A DNA stretch of 64,000 nt from DASXKD01 sp963806145 (GTDB lineage: Bacteria; Actinomycetota; Actinomycetes; Streptosporangiales; Streptosporangiaceae). Below the pieces are notes generated by a model. That model ran no database searches and was not told the origin of the DNA. It saw only the letters and a list, made by a program, of their open reading frames with translations. Each line of letters starts with the position of its first letter. Positions within the stretch are counted from its first letter, which is position 1. A program made the translations under genes and the position numbers. Location: positions 62,001 through 126,000 of the forward strand of contig CAWDXD010000030.1 of assembly GCA_963806145.1 (NCBI GenBank), given 5' to 3'. Of this stretch, positions 27,460 through 35,349 are shown in pieces.

Positions 27460-28374
27460 CTAGGCGCGGTACTCGCGCCCGGTGAGCTCCAGGAACACGT
27501 CCTCCAGGGTGGCGCCCGACACCCGCAGCCCGGTCAGCGCGTCCTGGCCGGCCAGGACGGCAAGCACCGCCGCGGGCTCCCGCGTGGCGATGGTCAGTGA
27601 GACCCCGTCGTCGGTGACGCTCTCGGCGTCGCCGGGCCCCGGCAGCAGTGCCTGCGCCTGGGCCACCGACAGGCGGCCCGACTTGACGCTGATCCGGAGT
27701 GCCTGGTCCAGCTCACGGATCAGGCCGGCGGGCGGCCCGATCTTGAGGATCTTCCCGTGATCCATGATCGCGACCCGGTGGCAGAGGGCTTCGGCCTCGT
27801 CCATGTGGTGGGTGGTGAGCACCACCGTGCGGCCTTCCGCGCTGATCTTCCGCAACAGGTCCCACAGGTTCCGCCTGGCCTGCGGATCCAGGGCTCCGGT
27901 CGGCTCGTCCAGGAAGAGCAGTTCCGGGTCGTGCACCAGCGCGCAGGCGATGGACAGGCGCTGGGCCTGGCCGCCGGACAGCTTCTCCGCACGGGTGCCG
28001 GCCTGGTCCTCCAGCCCGACGACGCCGAGCATGGCATCCGCACGCTGGGCGGAGACCCCGTACAGCGAGGCGAACGTGCGCAACTGCTCCCGCGCGGTGA
28101 GCAGCTCGAAGAACGACGACGCCTGCAACTGCACGCCGATCAGCGGCAGCAGCGCGGGGTTCCGCGGCCACGGCTTCCTCCCGAGCACGGTCACCTCGCC
28201 GCCGTCGGGCTCGCGCAGGCCCTCGATGATCTCCAGCGTGGTGGTCTTGCCTGCGCCGTTCGGGCCGAGGATCCCGAAGAACTCGCCCTGTTCGACCGCG
28301 AACGTCACGCCATCCACCGCGGCCACCTGGCCGTAGGACTTGCGCAGGTCACGCACCGAGATCGTCGCTGGCAT
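27460..28374 (-). CDS. ABC transporter ATP-binding protein without adjacent permease
   Basis: I start at the Met opening MPATISVRDLRKSYG (304 residues). Walker A is GPNGAGKTTT, the Q-loop follows in IGVQLQASSF, the signature is KLSGGQAQRLS, Walker B is LLFLDEPTGALDP, and the H-loop is LTTHHMDEAEALC. A C-terminal domain of about 90 residues ends ATLEDVFLELTGREYRA, typical of DrrA/NatA-type exporters. These work with a membrane partner, but none lies next to it: FtsH is upstream on the same strand and a glutaminyl cyclase gene is downstream. The partner must be encoded elsewhere. Substrate is unknown. Confidence 0.9.
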   Translation of the reverse strand: MPATISVRDLRKSYGQVAAVDGVTFAVEQGEFFGILGPNGAGKTTTLEIIEGLREPDGGEVTVLGRKPWPRNPALLPLIGVQLQASSFFELLTAREQLRTFASLYGVSAQRADAMLGVVGLEDQAGTRAEKLSGGQAQRLSIACALVHDPELLFLDEPTGALDPQARRNLWDLLRKISAEGRTVVLTTHHMDEAEALCHRVAIMDHGKILKIGPPAGLIRELDQALRISVKSGRLSVAQAQALLPGPGDAESVTDDGVSLTIATREPAAVLAVLAGQDALTGLRVSGATLEDVFLELTGREYRA

Positions 28375-28384
28375 GCGCACAGCC

Positions 28385-30373
28385 TCAGTGTGCCGGCTGG
28401 CTTGGGGGAACGGGTCCGCTGGCACCCGCTGCGGGCACGGCGGCCGGGCTGGCGGCTATTGCGGGCCGGGCCGGAGCCATGACCATTCCGTCCTGGCGGT
28501 GCTCCGGCGGCGTCATCCCCAGCACCCGGTAGACGGCGCTACCATCCACGGTCTCCTGCTCCAGCAGCAGGTCCACCAGGCTGTGCAGCTCGGCCCGGTG
28601 GCCCCGGAGCAGGTCGACCGCCTGCTCCTCGGCCTCGCGGAGCAGCCGGGCGACCTCGCCGTCGATGACCGCCTGGGTGGCCTCGGCGAATGGGCGGCTG
28701 GACATACCGGGGCCGCCAGCGCCGAGGAACACCGAGCCGCCCTCGGGGTAGCCGACGGGGCCGATGGCCGGGGACAGCCCGAACTCGCGGACCATCTTGG
28801 TGGCGAGGTCGGTCGCGCCGGCCAGGTCGTTGGCCGCGCCGGTCGAGCCCTGCCCGAACTCGACCAGCTCGGCGGCCCGGCCGCCCAGCCGCACGGCCAG
28901 CGTCTGGGTGAGGTAGTCCTCGCTGTAGAGGTGCCGCTCCACCAGGGGCAGTTGCTGGGTCACGCCGAGCGCCTGCCCGGCCGGCAGGATCGTGACCTTG
29001 GCCACCGGGTCGGCGCGGGGGGACAGCGCGGCGACCAGGGCATGGCCCGCCTCGTGCACGGCCACGGCCTGCTTCTCCTCGGGGAGCAGCACGTTGGAGC
29101 CCTCCCGGCGGCCGAGGATGATCCGGTCCCTGGCGGTGTCGAAGTCGGCGGCGGTGATCACCTCCCGCCCGTCGCGGACCGCGTTGATGGCCGCCTCGTT
29201 GACCAGGTTGGCCAGGTCGGCCCCGGAGAAGCCCGGTGTCCCGCGGGCCACCACATTAAGGTCCACGCCTGGGTCCAGCTTCTTGCCCCGGCAGTGAACC
29301 GCGAGGATGGCCTCCCGTTCGGTGAGGTTGGGCAGGGGGATGGTGATCTGGCGGTCGAATCTGCCGGGGCGCAGCAGTGCCGGGTCGAGAACCTCGGGCC
29401 GGTTCGTGGCGGCGAGCACCACGATGCCCTCGGTTGGGTCGAAGCCATCCATCTCCGTCAGCAACTGGTTGAGCGTCTGCTCGCGCTCGTCGTTGGAGAC
29501 GACCGCACCGGTGCCGGCCCGCCGCTGGCCGATCGCGTCCAGTTCGTCGATGAAGACGATGACGGGCGCCCTCTTGCGCGCCTCAGCGAACAGGTCCCGG
29601 ACCCGGGCGGCACCCACGCCGACGAACAGCTCCACGAAGCTGGACCCGGCGACGGAGAAGAACGGCACCTCCGCCTCGCCGGCCACCGCCCGGGCGATGA
29701 GCGTCTTTCCGGTGCCCGGCGGGCCGATCATGAGAACCCCGCGCGGCGGGGTCGCCCCGGCCCGGCGGTACCGGTCGGGTTTCTTCAGGAAATCCACCAC
29801 CTCGGCGATCTCCGCCTTGGCGCCCTCGTACCCGGCGACGTCGTCGAACCGCGTCTGTGGCCGTTCCGCGTCGAACACTTTCGCCCGGGACCGGCCGACT
29901 CCGAGCACACCCTGCAGTTGCCCGCCCGCACCCCGGGAGAGCCGCATCCACAACCAGCCGATCAGCAGGAACGGGGCGAGCAGCAGCACCCAGGTCAGCA
30001 CCTCCGAGCCGAACGAGGGACCCGGCGTGCTGGCGGTGATCTCCACGTCCGCAGACTGCAAATCGTCCAGAAACTGTTGCCCGGCCTGGCTCGGGATCAC
30101 CGTCTCGTACGTGCTCCCGTTCTTCAGCGTCCCGCTGGCCTGGCCATTCGAGCCGAGCGTTACGGTCTTCACCTGCTGTGAGGTGACCCGGGACAGGAAT
30201 TCGGAATAGCTGAGGCTGACCTGGGAACTGTGCAGCGTGGGCAGCACCAGGTAGAGAAGCAGGAAGGCGATCAGCGCGACCGGCCACAGCCAGTGGCGCC
30301 AGCGCGGCGGTGCGGGCGGGGCGGACGCCGCCGGCTTGTCACCCGGCGGCGGCGGAGTCACCTGCTTGGTCAC
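28385..30373 (-). CDS. ftsH: ATP-dependent zinc metalloprotease FtsH
   Basis: The product is 662 residues. A proline-rich N-terminus leads to two membrane helices (about 29-47 and 125-144) flanking a 75-residue extracytoplasmic domain. Then comes the AAA+ module with Walker A GPPGTGKT (217-224), Walker B VFIDEL (about 274-279) and an Arg-finger region RPGRFDRQ. The zinc site HEAGH is at 440-444. It degrades membrane and regulatory proteins as a hexamer. The orphan ABC ATPase gene follows after 10 bases. Its C-terminus is Pro/Ala-rich. This looks like a second FtsH-type paralogue or the main one; the window cannot tell. Confidence 0.95.
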   Translation of the reverse strand: MTKQVTPPPPGDKPAASAPPAPPRWRHWLWPVALIAFLLLYLVLPTLHSSQVSLSYSEFLSRVTSQQVKTVTLGSNGQASGTLKNGSTYETVIPSQAGQQFLDDLQSADVEITASTPGPSFGSEVLTWVLLLAPFLLIGWLWMRLSRGAGGQLQGVLGVGRSRAKVFDAERPQTRFDDVAGYEGAKAEIAEVVDFLKKPDRYRRAGATPPRGVLMIGPPGTGKTLIARAVAGEAEVPFFSVAGSSFVELFVGVGAARVRDLFAEARKRAPVIVFIDELDAIGQRRAGTGAVVSNDEREQTLNQLLTEMDGFDPTEGIVVLAATNRPEVLDPALLRPGRFDRQITIPLPNLTEREAILAVHCRGKKLDPGVDLNVVARGTPGFSGADLANLVNEAAINAVRDGREVITAADFDTARDRIILGRREGSNVLLPEEKQAVAVHEAGHALVAALSPRADPVAKVTILPAGQALGVTQQLPLVERHLYSEDYLTQTLAVRLGGRAAELVEFGQGSTGAANDLAGATDLATKMVREFGLSPAIGPVGYPEGGSVFLGAGGPGMSSRPFAEATQAVIDGEVARLLREAEEQAVDLLRGHRAELHSLVDLLLEQETVDGSAVYRVLGMTPPEHRQDGMVMAPARPAIAASPAAVPAAGASGPVPPSQPAH

Positions 30374-30483
30374 GGGACACTCCCAACGTCAGCCACAATA
30401 CCCAGTGACTGAATAACCAGGCTGACCATGGTCCGCTTCCCGGGCCGCGGGGATTAGCCTGACGGCGAACGCCAGGCCCGGCC

Positions 30484-30771
30484 TCAGCGGGAGGAGAGGA
30501 CCTCAGCGATTTTCGCGGCGGCCGCTGAGGGGTCATCGGCGTCGTGCAGCACTTCCCCCCAGGACCAGCGGTAATACCAGCGAAGGTGGCCCCGGTCGTC
30601 GGTACCCGGAGTGCAGCCGATGCTTTCGGCCAGCATCGTCGCGCCCGGTGCGAAGATGTGCAGGGCGGCCGGGTAGGTGGTCTTCACCGTGGCGTGCAGG
30701 CCTTGGGTGTCAAGGGCCGTCGCCAGCCGGTGCAAGTGGTACGTGCGGGCATGATCCCGTGCGCGGTCCAC
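30484..30771 (-). CDS. Small hypothetical protein (95 aa)
   Basis: MDRARDHARTYHLHRLATAL is followed by a compact alpha/beta stretch, GHLRWYYRWSWGEVLHDADD, and a C-terminal helix. The aromatic-rich RWYYRWSWGE segment is characteristic of small actinobacterial conserved proteins whose function is unknown. Codon use is typical of neighbouring genes. It lies 110 bases upstream of ftsH on the same strand and downstream of the long disordered membrane protein gene. No catalytic motif is visible. Confidence 0.55.
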   Translation of the reverse strand: MDRARDHARTYHLHRLATALDTQGLHATVKTTYPAALHIFAPGATMLAESIGCTPGTDDRGHLRWYYRWSWGEVLHDADDPSAAAAKIAEVLSSR

Positions 30772-30838
30772 CGTCTCCTCTGCTATGCATAGCGGTTCTC
30801 AAGGTCGCCATATTGTCCGCGCCGGGTGTACCGGCTTG

Positions 30839-32737
30839 TCAACCCTGAGGAGGGTAGGGACCATATCCCCCTGACGGGTACCGATCGCCCGGGTAGCCAG
30901 CTTCGTAACCGGGGGCGTAGCCACCGGTGCTGTACCCGTCCTGATAGCCGCCGCCGGCCTGGTCCGCGTAGGGCTGTGCCGGATAGCCGTCGGCGTAGGG
31001 CGCGGACCCGGCGGCCGGCGGCGGTGCGGCCAAGTAGGCCGCCGGGCTGGCGGGCTCGGCGTAGGGGGCAGGGGCCTCGTACCCGGGCGGAGAGTACACC
31101 CGCAATGGATCGGCCAGGTAGTTGTTGTAGCCCGCGGTGGACTGGCTGTCCGCGAGTCCCGCGGGGGAGCCGCCGTTAACACCGGAGCCGGGATAGTCGT
31201 AGGGGTTCCCGTACGCGGGCGTCTGCGCCTCGGCGGGCGGGCCAGCCGGCACGGGCGGCGCACTGTACCAATCCGCGGCTGCGGCCGCGGGCGCGGCCGG
31301 AGGTGCCGCCTGGTAGGCGTTGCCGGGGTCGGCATAGTCGGCCACCGGGTAGCTGCCGCTGTGCCCGTTGCCGCCATGTCCGTTGCTGTCGGCGTAGGCA
31401 GCCCCGCTGATGGCGGAGTGGTCCGCCGCGGAGGTGGTCTTGGCGTGCTTCCTGGCATTGCTGTAGGAGCGGCTGTCGCTGGCCGGCACCGCCTTGAGGG
31501 AGAACGACGGGCTGGTCAGCGGGTCGTCGTCGAGCGCGCCGGGAATGGGCGGCGGCGCGCTGGCAAGCCCGGTGAGCATGGCCAGGTCACGGTCCCTCGT
31601 GGGTTGCGGCCCGGCGGTGTCCCGCCGCCGGGGGTCGAGCGGGGGCTGCGGTCCGGTGTCACGTGCCGCATGAGGCCCCGTGTTCCGTGCCGGATGCGGC
31701 CCGGTGTCGCGCGATGAGCGCAGCCCGGAATCGAGCGCAGCACGCGGCTCTGGGTAGGAACGGCTGGCGGCACGGGCATCCACCTCCCGCCGGGCGGGCG
31801 GCGGGGGTGGCGGGGCCTGGCGGGCGGTCCGGACCGGCAGGCGCTCGGTCACCGGCTCGCGCTGGTCCGTGCGCTCCTTGCGGCTGGGCAGGTCACGTTG
31901 CAGATCACGGTCGGGCGCTGGCGGCCTGGCCGGACGGGAATCCCGCGCGGCGGGCTTGGCCTTGGCACTGCCGTTCGCCGTCGCCTTGGCGGCAACATCG
32001 CTCGCGGGCCTGCTCGGCCGCGCCATGGTCGCAAGCGGCTTGTCCGCGGAGAGCTCGGCCCAGTACTGCTCGTCGGAGAGCTTGTCCCATTCCGAACTCG
32101 GCCAGTCGTCGTCATCGTCGCGCTTGCCGCGCTGCCGGGACCGGCCCTTACTGCTGGCCGGCGCTGGCGCCGCCTTGCGCCGCGAGTCTGGCCGGTCCCT
32201 GGAGTCATCCACAGCCTCATAGCCGGCCGCGGGCAACTTCACCGGGGGCTGGTCACCGGTCGCATAGCCCCCGCCCGGGCCGAAGTCCATGGACGGGTAG
32301 TCGGCCGAGGGGAAGTCGTCGGCGGCGGGCCGCTGCGAGGGGCCGGTGTCGTGGCGACCGCGGGCCTGCGCGGACGCCCCGGCAGCGGAGCGGGCGGCAG
32401 CCGGCTTGCGGTACTCGGAGGCTTCGCGGGCTGGCCGCCGTGGTGTGCTGTCGTAGTCCCGGCCGCGCGGCGCCCCGTCTCGGGCCGGGCCGCGGGAACT
32501 GTAGCCGGGGTACTCGCCGCCGCGCCCACCGCGGCTGCCGGACACCGGCGCCCGGCGGGTGTCCCGGTCCCGCCAGCGCTCGTCCTGGTCGCGCCGCCGG
32601 TCGCGGCCGCTGGGCCTGAGATCCGGCTCGTCATGCTCGTCACCGCGCCCGAGCCGAATGCTCAGAAAGACCGCAATGAGAACCACCACAATAACGGCCA
32701 CCAGGCCGACCACGAGCAGGATCATCGCACCACCCAA
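30839..32737 (-). CDS. Single-pass membrane protein with very long disordered tail
   Basis: The 632-residue product begins with one strongly hydrophobic helix (ILLVVGLVAVIVVVLIAVFL, about 6-25) and then about 600 low-complexity residues. The tail changes in composition: Arg/Asp-rich (30-120), mixed charge with WPSSEWDKLSDEQYWAEL near 213-230, Pro/Arg-rich with TGPH/TGPQ repeats near 340-375, then Tyr/Gly/Pro/Ala-rich to the end (PAPYAEPASPAAYLAAPP, YSTGGYAPGYEAGYPGD). Some actinobacterial divisome or cell-wall scaffolds look like this, but I cannot assign a family. The WDKLSDEQYW patch is the only segment likely to fold or bind. Its neighbours are FtsH and, beyond a PEBP lipoprotein, SepH. 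Confidence 0.65.
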   Translation of the reverse strand: MGGAMILLVVGLVAVIVVVLIAVFLSIRLGRGDEHDEPDLRPSGRDRRRDQDERWRDRDTRRAPVSGSRGGRGGEYPGYSSRGPARDGAPRGRDYDSTPRRPAREASEYRKPAAARSAAGASAQARGRHDTGPSQRPAADDFPSADYPSMDFGPGGGYATGDQPPVKLPAAGYEAVDDSRDRPDSRRKAAPAPASSKGRSRQRGKRDDDDDWPSSEWDKLSDEQYWAELSADKPLATMARPSRPASDVAAKATANGSAKAKPAARDSRPARPPAPDRDLQRDLPSRKERTDQREPVTERLPVRTARQAPPPPPPARREVDARAASRSYPEPRAALDSGLRSSRDTGPHPARNTGPHAARDTGPQPPLDPRRRDTAGPQPTRDRDLAMLTGLASAPPPIPGALDDDPLTSPSFSLKAVPASDSRSYSNARKHAKTTSAADHSAISGAAYADSNGHGGNGHSGSYPVADYADPGNAYQAAPPAAPAAAAADWYSAPPVPAGPPAEAQTPAYGNPYDYPGSGVNGGSPAGLADSQSTAGYNNYLADPLRVYSPPGYEAPAPYAEPASPAAYLAAPPPAAGSAPYADGYPAQPYADQAGGGYQDGYSTGGYAPGYEAGYPGDRYPSGGYGPYPPQG

Positions 32738-32759
32738 CTAGCCATGGCCATCTGGGTAG

Positions 32760-32812
32760 CGCTAGCGAGGCGCACGCGGCCACGGCGCGGGCCTTCCCCA
32801 GTGTCGCTAGCG
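32760..32812. promoter_or_regulatory. Pair of CGCTAGCG palindromes
   Basis: Two perfect 8-base palindromes CGCTAGCG lie at 32760-32767 and 32805-32812, just upstream of the disordered membrane protein's start at 32737. CTAG-containing words are rare in such GC-rich DNA, and two copies 45 bases apart look like paired operator sites. No known regulator is assigned. Confidence 0.35.
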
Positions 32813-32929
32813 GCTTGGGATCACTCTTGGAACGAACTCCTCGAGCAGTGATTCTGGCGGACCGGTATGGCCCGTGTCATGCGTTTAGAGAACTTTTACA
32901 GATGTCGTTTACTCAACGCGACCAAGTGA

Positions 32930-33526
32930 TTACGAATCGATGATAGTAGTGAGCCTGCCACGGGCTATAGCAGCGCCTGCTATAGCCGTCCAGGCCGTTT
33001 TCGCGCTCGAACCCCCAGGCAGGGAGAGCTTCCTGTCAAGGGCGTAAACGGTAAACCTGTAAAAGTGCCCGGGATTCACCGGGCACGGCGGATCATAGCC
33101 GATCGTGCCTTTGCTGTTGTCCGCTCGACGCGCCCCCGGCGGAAGTTCCCCTGCCGGAATATCTGAGGATTGCGGGCCTATGTCGAAGACGATCCAGTAG
33201 ATATATGGCGTGATCGGCGCGGCGGAGTCATCCATGACCAGCGCGAGTGACTTTGTTCCGGCCGGCGCGCCGGACCAGTGAATCGCCGGGTGCCTGCCCG
33301 CGCCCCGGCAACTGAACGCCGGGCCCATCTGCTTCCCGTTGAAGTCGGGGCTGGTCACTGTGATGTTGTCGGGAACGGCCACCAGGACCGTGCTGGGCCC
33401 GCCGATCAGGCCGCAACCACTGGCAAATAGGAGCACTGCGGCCGCGGCGGCCACCGGAACCCACCGGCCGGACATGCCCGCCAACCGCCGCACCCGCCAA
33501 TCCTGTCTCGTGCCCGCGCCCCCCAT
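32930..33526 (-). CDS. YbhB/YbcL (PEBP/Raf kinase inhibitor-like) lipoprotein
   Basis: The product is 198 residues from ATG 33526; ATG 33475 would give 181. The signal sequence ends in a lipobox, LLFASGC, so the mature protein should be lipid-anchored outside the membrane. The mature domain shows ITVTSPDFNGKQMGPAFSCRG, PAIHWSGAPAGTKSLALVMDD (the PEBP DD ligand-site strand), a YWIVFDIG strand and GHFYRFTVYALDRKL. This is the bacterial YbhB/YbcL family, a phosphatidylethanolamine-binding-like fold of uncertain role. Bacterial members are usually cytoplasmic or periplasmic; a lipoprotein form is plausible in actinobacteria. It follows sepH on the same strand. Confidence 0.85.
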   Translation of the reverse strand: MGGAGTRQDWRVRRLAGMSGRWVPVAAAAAVLLFASGCGLIGGPSTVLVAVPDNITVTSPDFNGKQMGPAFSCRGAGRHPAIHWSGAPAGTKSLALVMDDSAAPITPYIYWIVFDIGPQSSDIPAGELPPGARRADNSKGTIGYDPPCPVNPGHFYRFTVYALDRKLSLPGGSSAKTAWTAIAGAAIARGRLTTIIDS

Positions 33527-33656
33527 CCGCAGTGATCGTATGCGCCCCCGGTGCCTCCCGGGGCCGCCCCAGGAAAAGCCCCGCGTGCTGCCGGAGCCAG
33601 CCCCGCCGGCAACCGTGGCGGGGCCGAGGGAGGGGGCGGAACCCGCCGCGGCCGGG

Positions 33657-34523
33657 TTACTCACTCGGCCGGCTGGTCCCGAACATGATCTCGTCCCAGG
33701 ACGGGACCGAGGAACGCCGGGACCGGCCGCCCGCGGCCTTCCGGACCGGGCGCTCGCGCGGGACGGACGCGTCAGGGGCGCTCTCGTCCTGGTCCGGGGC
33801 CTGGCGTGCGTTGCCCGGCGCCGGTACCCGGGCCCGCTCGGCCGGACGGCCCTGGTCAGCGTCGGCGGCCGGGCCGAGCCTGCTGGCGATCGGCGTGACG
33901 GTGGCACGGGCCGCGGCCCGCGGGCCGGCTGCCGGTGGCGGCAGCTCGGCGTCGGGAAGGCACAGGCGGATGGCGGTGTCGTCGGCCGGCGCGACGTGCT
34001 TGCGGTGCGGGTCGTAAACCCATTCCGCCAGATGGGGACGGCTGCCCGAGCTGAACGAGAGGCGGACCTGCCACCCGCCGTCGGCCCGCTTCAGCGAGTC
34101 CCACTCGGCATCTGCCGGGTCGACCCCGGATGCCCGCAGGCCCTCCTGCACCAGGTCTCCGAGGCTGCGGCCCGGCCCGGAATCCCCCGGCTGGCGCACG
34201 GTCGCGCTCTGGGCTTCCTGGGCGCGGTAGGCACGCTCGGCCAGCACGGGGCCCTCGAACCGCCGCACGCGCTCGATCGGCACCCCCGCCGCATCAGCGA
34301 TCTCCTCGGCGGTCTCGCCGGCGCGAATCCGGTCCTGGATCTCCTTGGGTCGCAAGGGACTCTCCACTTCGATCTCGTACTGCGCAAGCCGCGAGAACTG
34401 CCCGCGGGCCACGATCCGCAACCGGTCGTCGATCCGGAGCGTAAAGCGGCCACCACTCCCCGGCGCCTGGAGAACGGCGTAGCTGCCGTCCTCACTGACC
34501 GCGACGAGGCGCAGTTCTTGCAT
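33657..34523 (-). CDS. sepH: Septation protein SepH (DUF3071)
   Basis: I start at ATG 34523 (288 residues) because MQELRLVAVSEDGSYAVL is the conserved SepH opening and GAAGGGA lies upstream; the longer open frame to 34961 is non-conserved. The DUF3071 domain includes LRPKEIQDRIRAGETAEEIA and VPIERVRRFEGPVLAERA, a helix-turn-helix-like segment. A Pro/Ala-rich linker leads to a conserved C-terminal motif, SSVPSWDEIMFGTSR. SepH binds FtsZ and promotes Z-ring assembly during sporulation or vegetative septation in Streptomyces and mycobacteria. Its presence supports an actinobacterial host. The PEBP lipoprotein gene follows on the same strand. Confidence 0.93.
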   Translation of the reverse strand: MQELRLVAVSEDGSYAVLQAPGSGGRFTLRIDDRLRIVARGQFSRLAQYEIEVESPLRPKEIQDRIRAGETAEEIADAAGVPIERVRRFEGPVLAERAYRAQEAQSATVRQPGDSGPGRSLGDLVQEGLRASGVDPADAEWDSLKRADGGWQVRLSFSSGSRPHLAEWVYDPHRKHVAPADDTAIRLCLPDAELPPPAAGPRAAARATVTPIASRLGPAADADQGRPAERARVPAPGNARQAPDQDESAPDASVPRERPVRKAAGGRSRRSSVPSWDEIMFGTSRPSE

Positions 34524-34806
34524 TGGCGTCCCTTCTGCGCCGCCGGGCGACCCGGCGCACATGGTGCCGCGCGGCGGCGTAGCTCGGACCTCCCTCAGGT
34601 GAGTCTGACGGCTCAGTGCGCTGGAGGCCAGCACCGTGACCGGTGAGTCCGCGAGATCCACGCCAAGTATCGCCGTTCCGGGCCGGCGGGGTGCCGCTTC
34701 CGTGGTGGCCGGACTGCCCAGGTAGCCGGCTATGCACGAATTGCCGTGTCGGGGCCAGCCCGGTTGCGTCATGATGAGGAGCGGTGACAGGCAGCAAGAT
34801 CTCGGG

Positions 34807-35349
34807 ATGAGGCAGAGGGGACCGCACCTGGTGCAGTTGGCTGACGGGGCCTCGTCGCCGCGCGGCGAGGGCGATTCCGGGGGAGCGGAACTCGCCGACG
34901 TCATCTCCCGGCTTCGCCGGGCCATGCGCCGGGCGGCCCGCGCCTCGGATCCCGGCGGCAACCTTTCCGTCGCCCAGCTCGAGCTGCTGTCGTGCCTGGC
35001 GGAGAACCCCGGCGCCCGTCCCGGTCAGCTCGCCAGGATGCTCCGGATCGCGCCCAGCTCGGAAGCGACTCTGGCCAGCGGCCTGCGCCGGGCCGGGCTC
35101 ATCACCCGCTCCGGCGGGGAGAACGACCGGCGCACCGCATCACTGTCACTGACCGTGGCCGGCGAGGCAGCGGTCACCCGCTGGCAGCAGGTCAACGAAC
35201 GGCTGCTCCGGTCCGCGCTCAGCGAACTGCCGCCCGCCAGCCGCGACGTGGTCGCCGCCGCCCTGCCCGCGCTGCGGGACCTGGCGGGGCTGATCGACGC
35301 GCTGGCGGACGCCGCGCTCGCGGGGCTTACCGAGCCTCCGCCCGTTTGA
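34807..35349 (+). CDS. MarR family transcriptional regulator
   Basis: I use ATG 34807 (180 residues); ATG 34771 is possible. A disordered start of about 30 residues precedes the winged-helix domain: LSVAQLELLSCLAENPGARPGQLARMLRI, the recognition helix SSEATLASGLRRAGLI, and a wing with GGENDRRTASLSLT. Flanking helices provide the dimer interface. It ends by overlapping the last 23 bases of the convergent MMPL transporter gene, so the two are likely a regulator-target pair. A perfect palindrome, GTCCTAGGAC, in the MMPL upstream region (37836-37845) is a possible operator. Confidence 0.88.
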   Translation: MRQRGPHLVQLADGASSPRGEGDSGGAELADVISRLRRAMRRAARASDPGGNLSVAQLELLSCLAENPGARPGQLARMLRIAPSSEATLASGLRRAGLITRSGGENDRRTASLSLTVAGEAAVTRWQQVNERLLRSALSELPPASRDVVAAALPALRDLAGLIDALADAALAGLTEPPPV

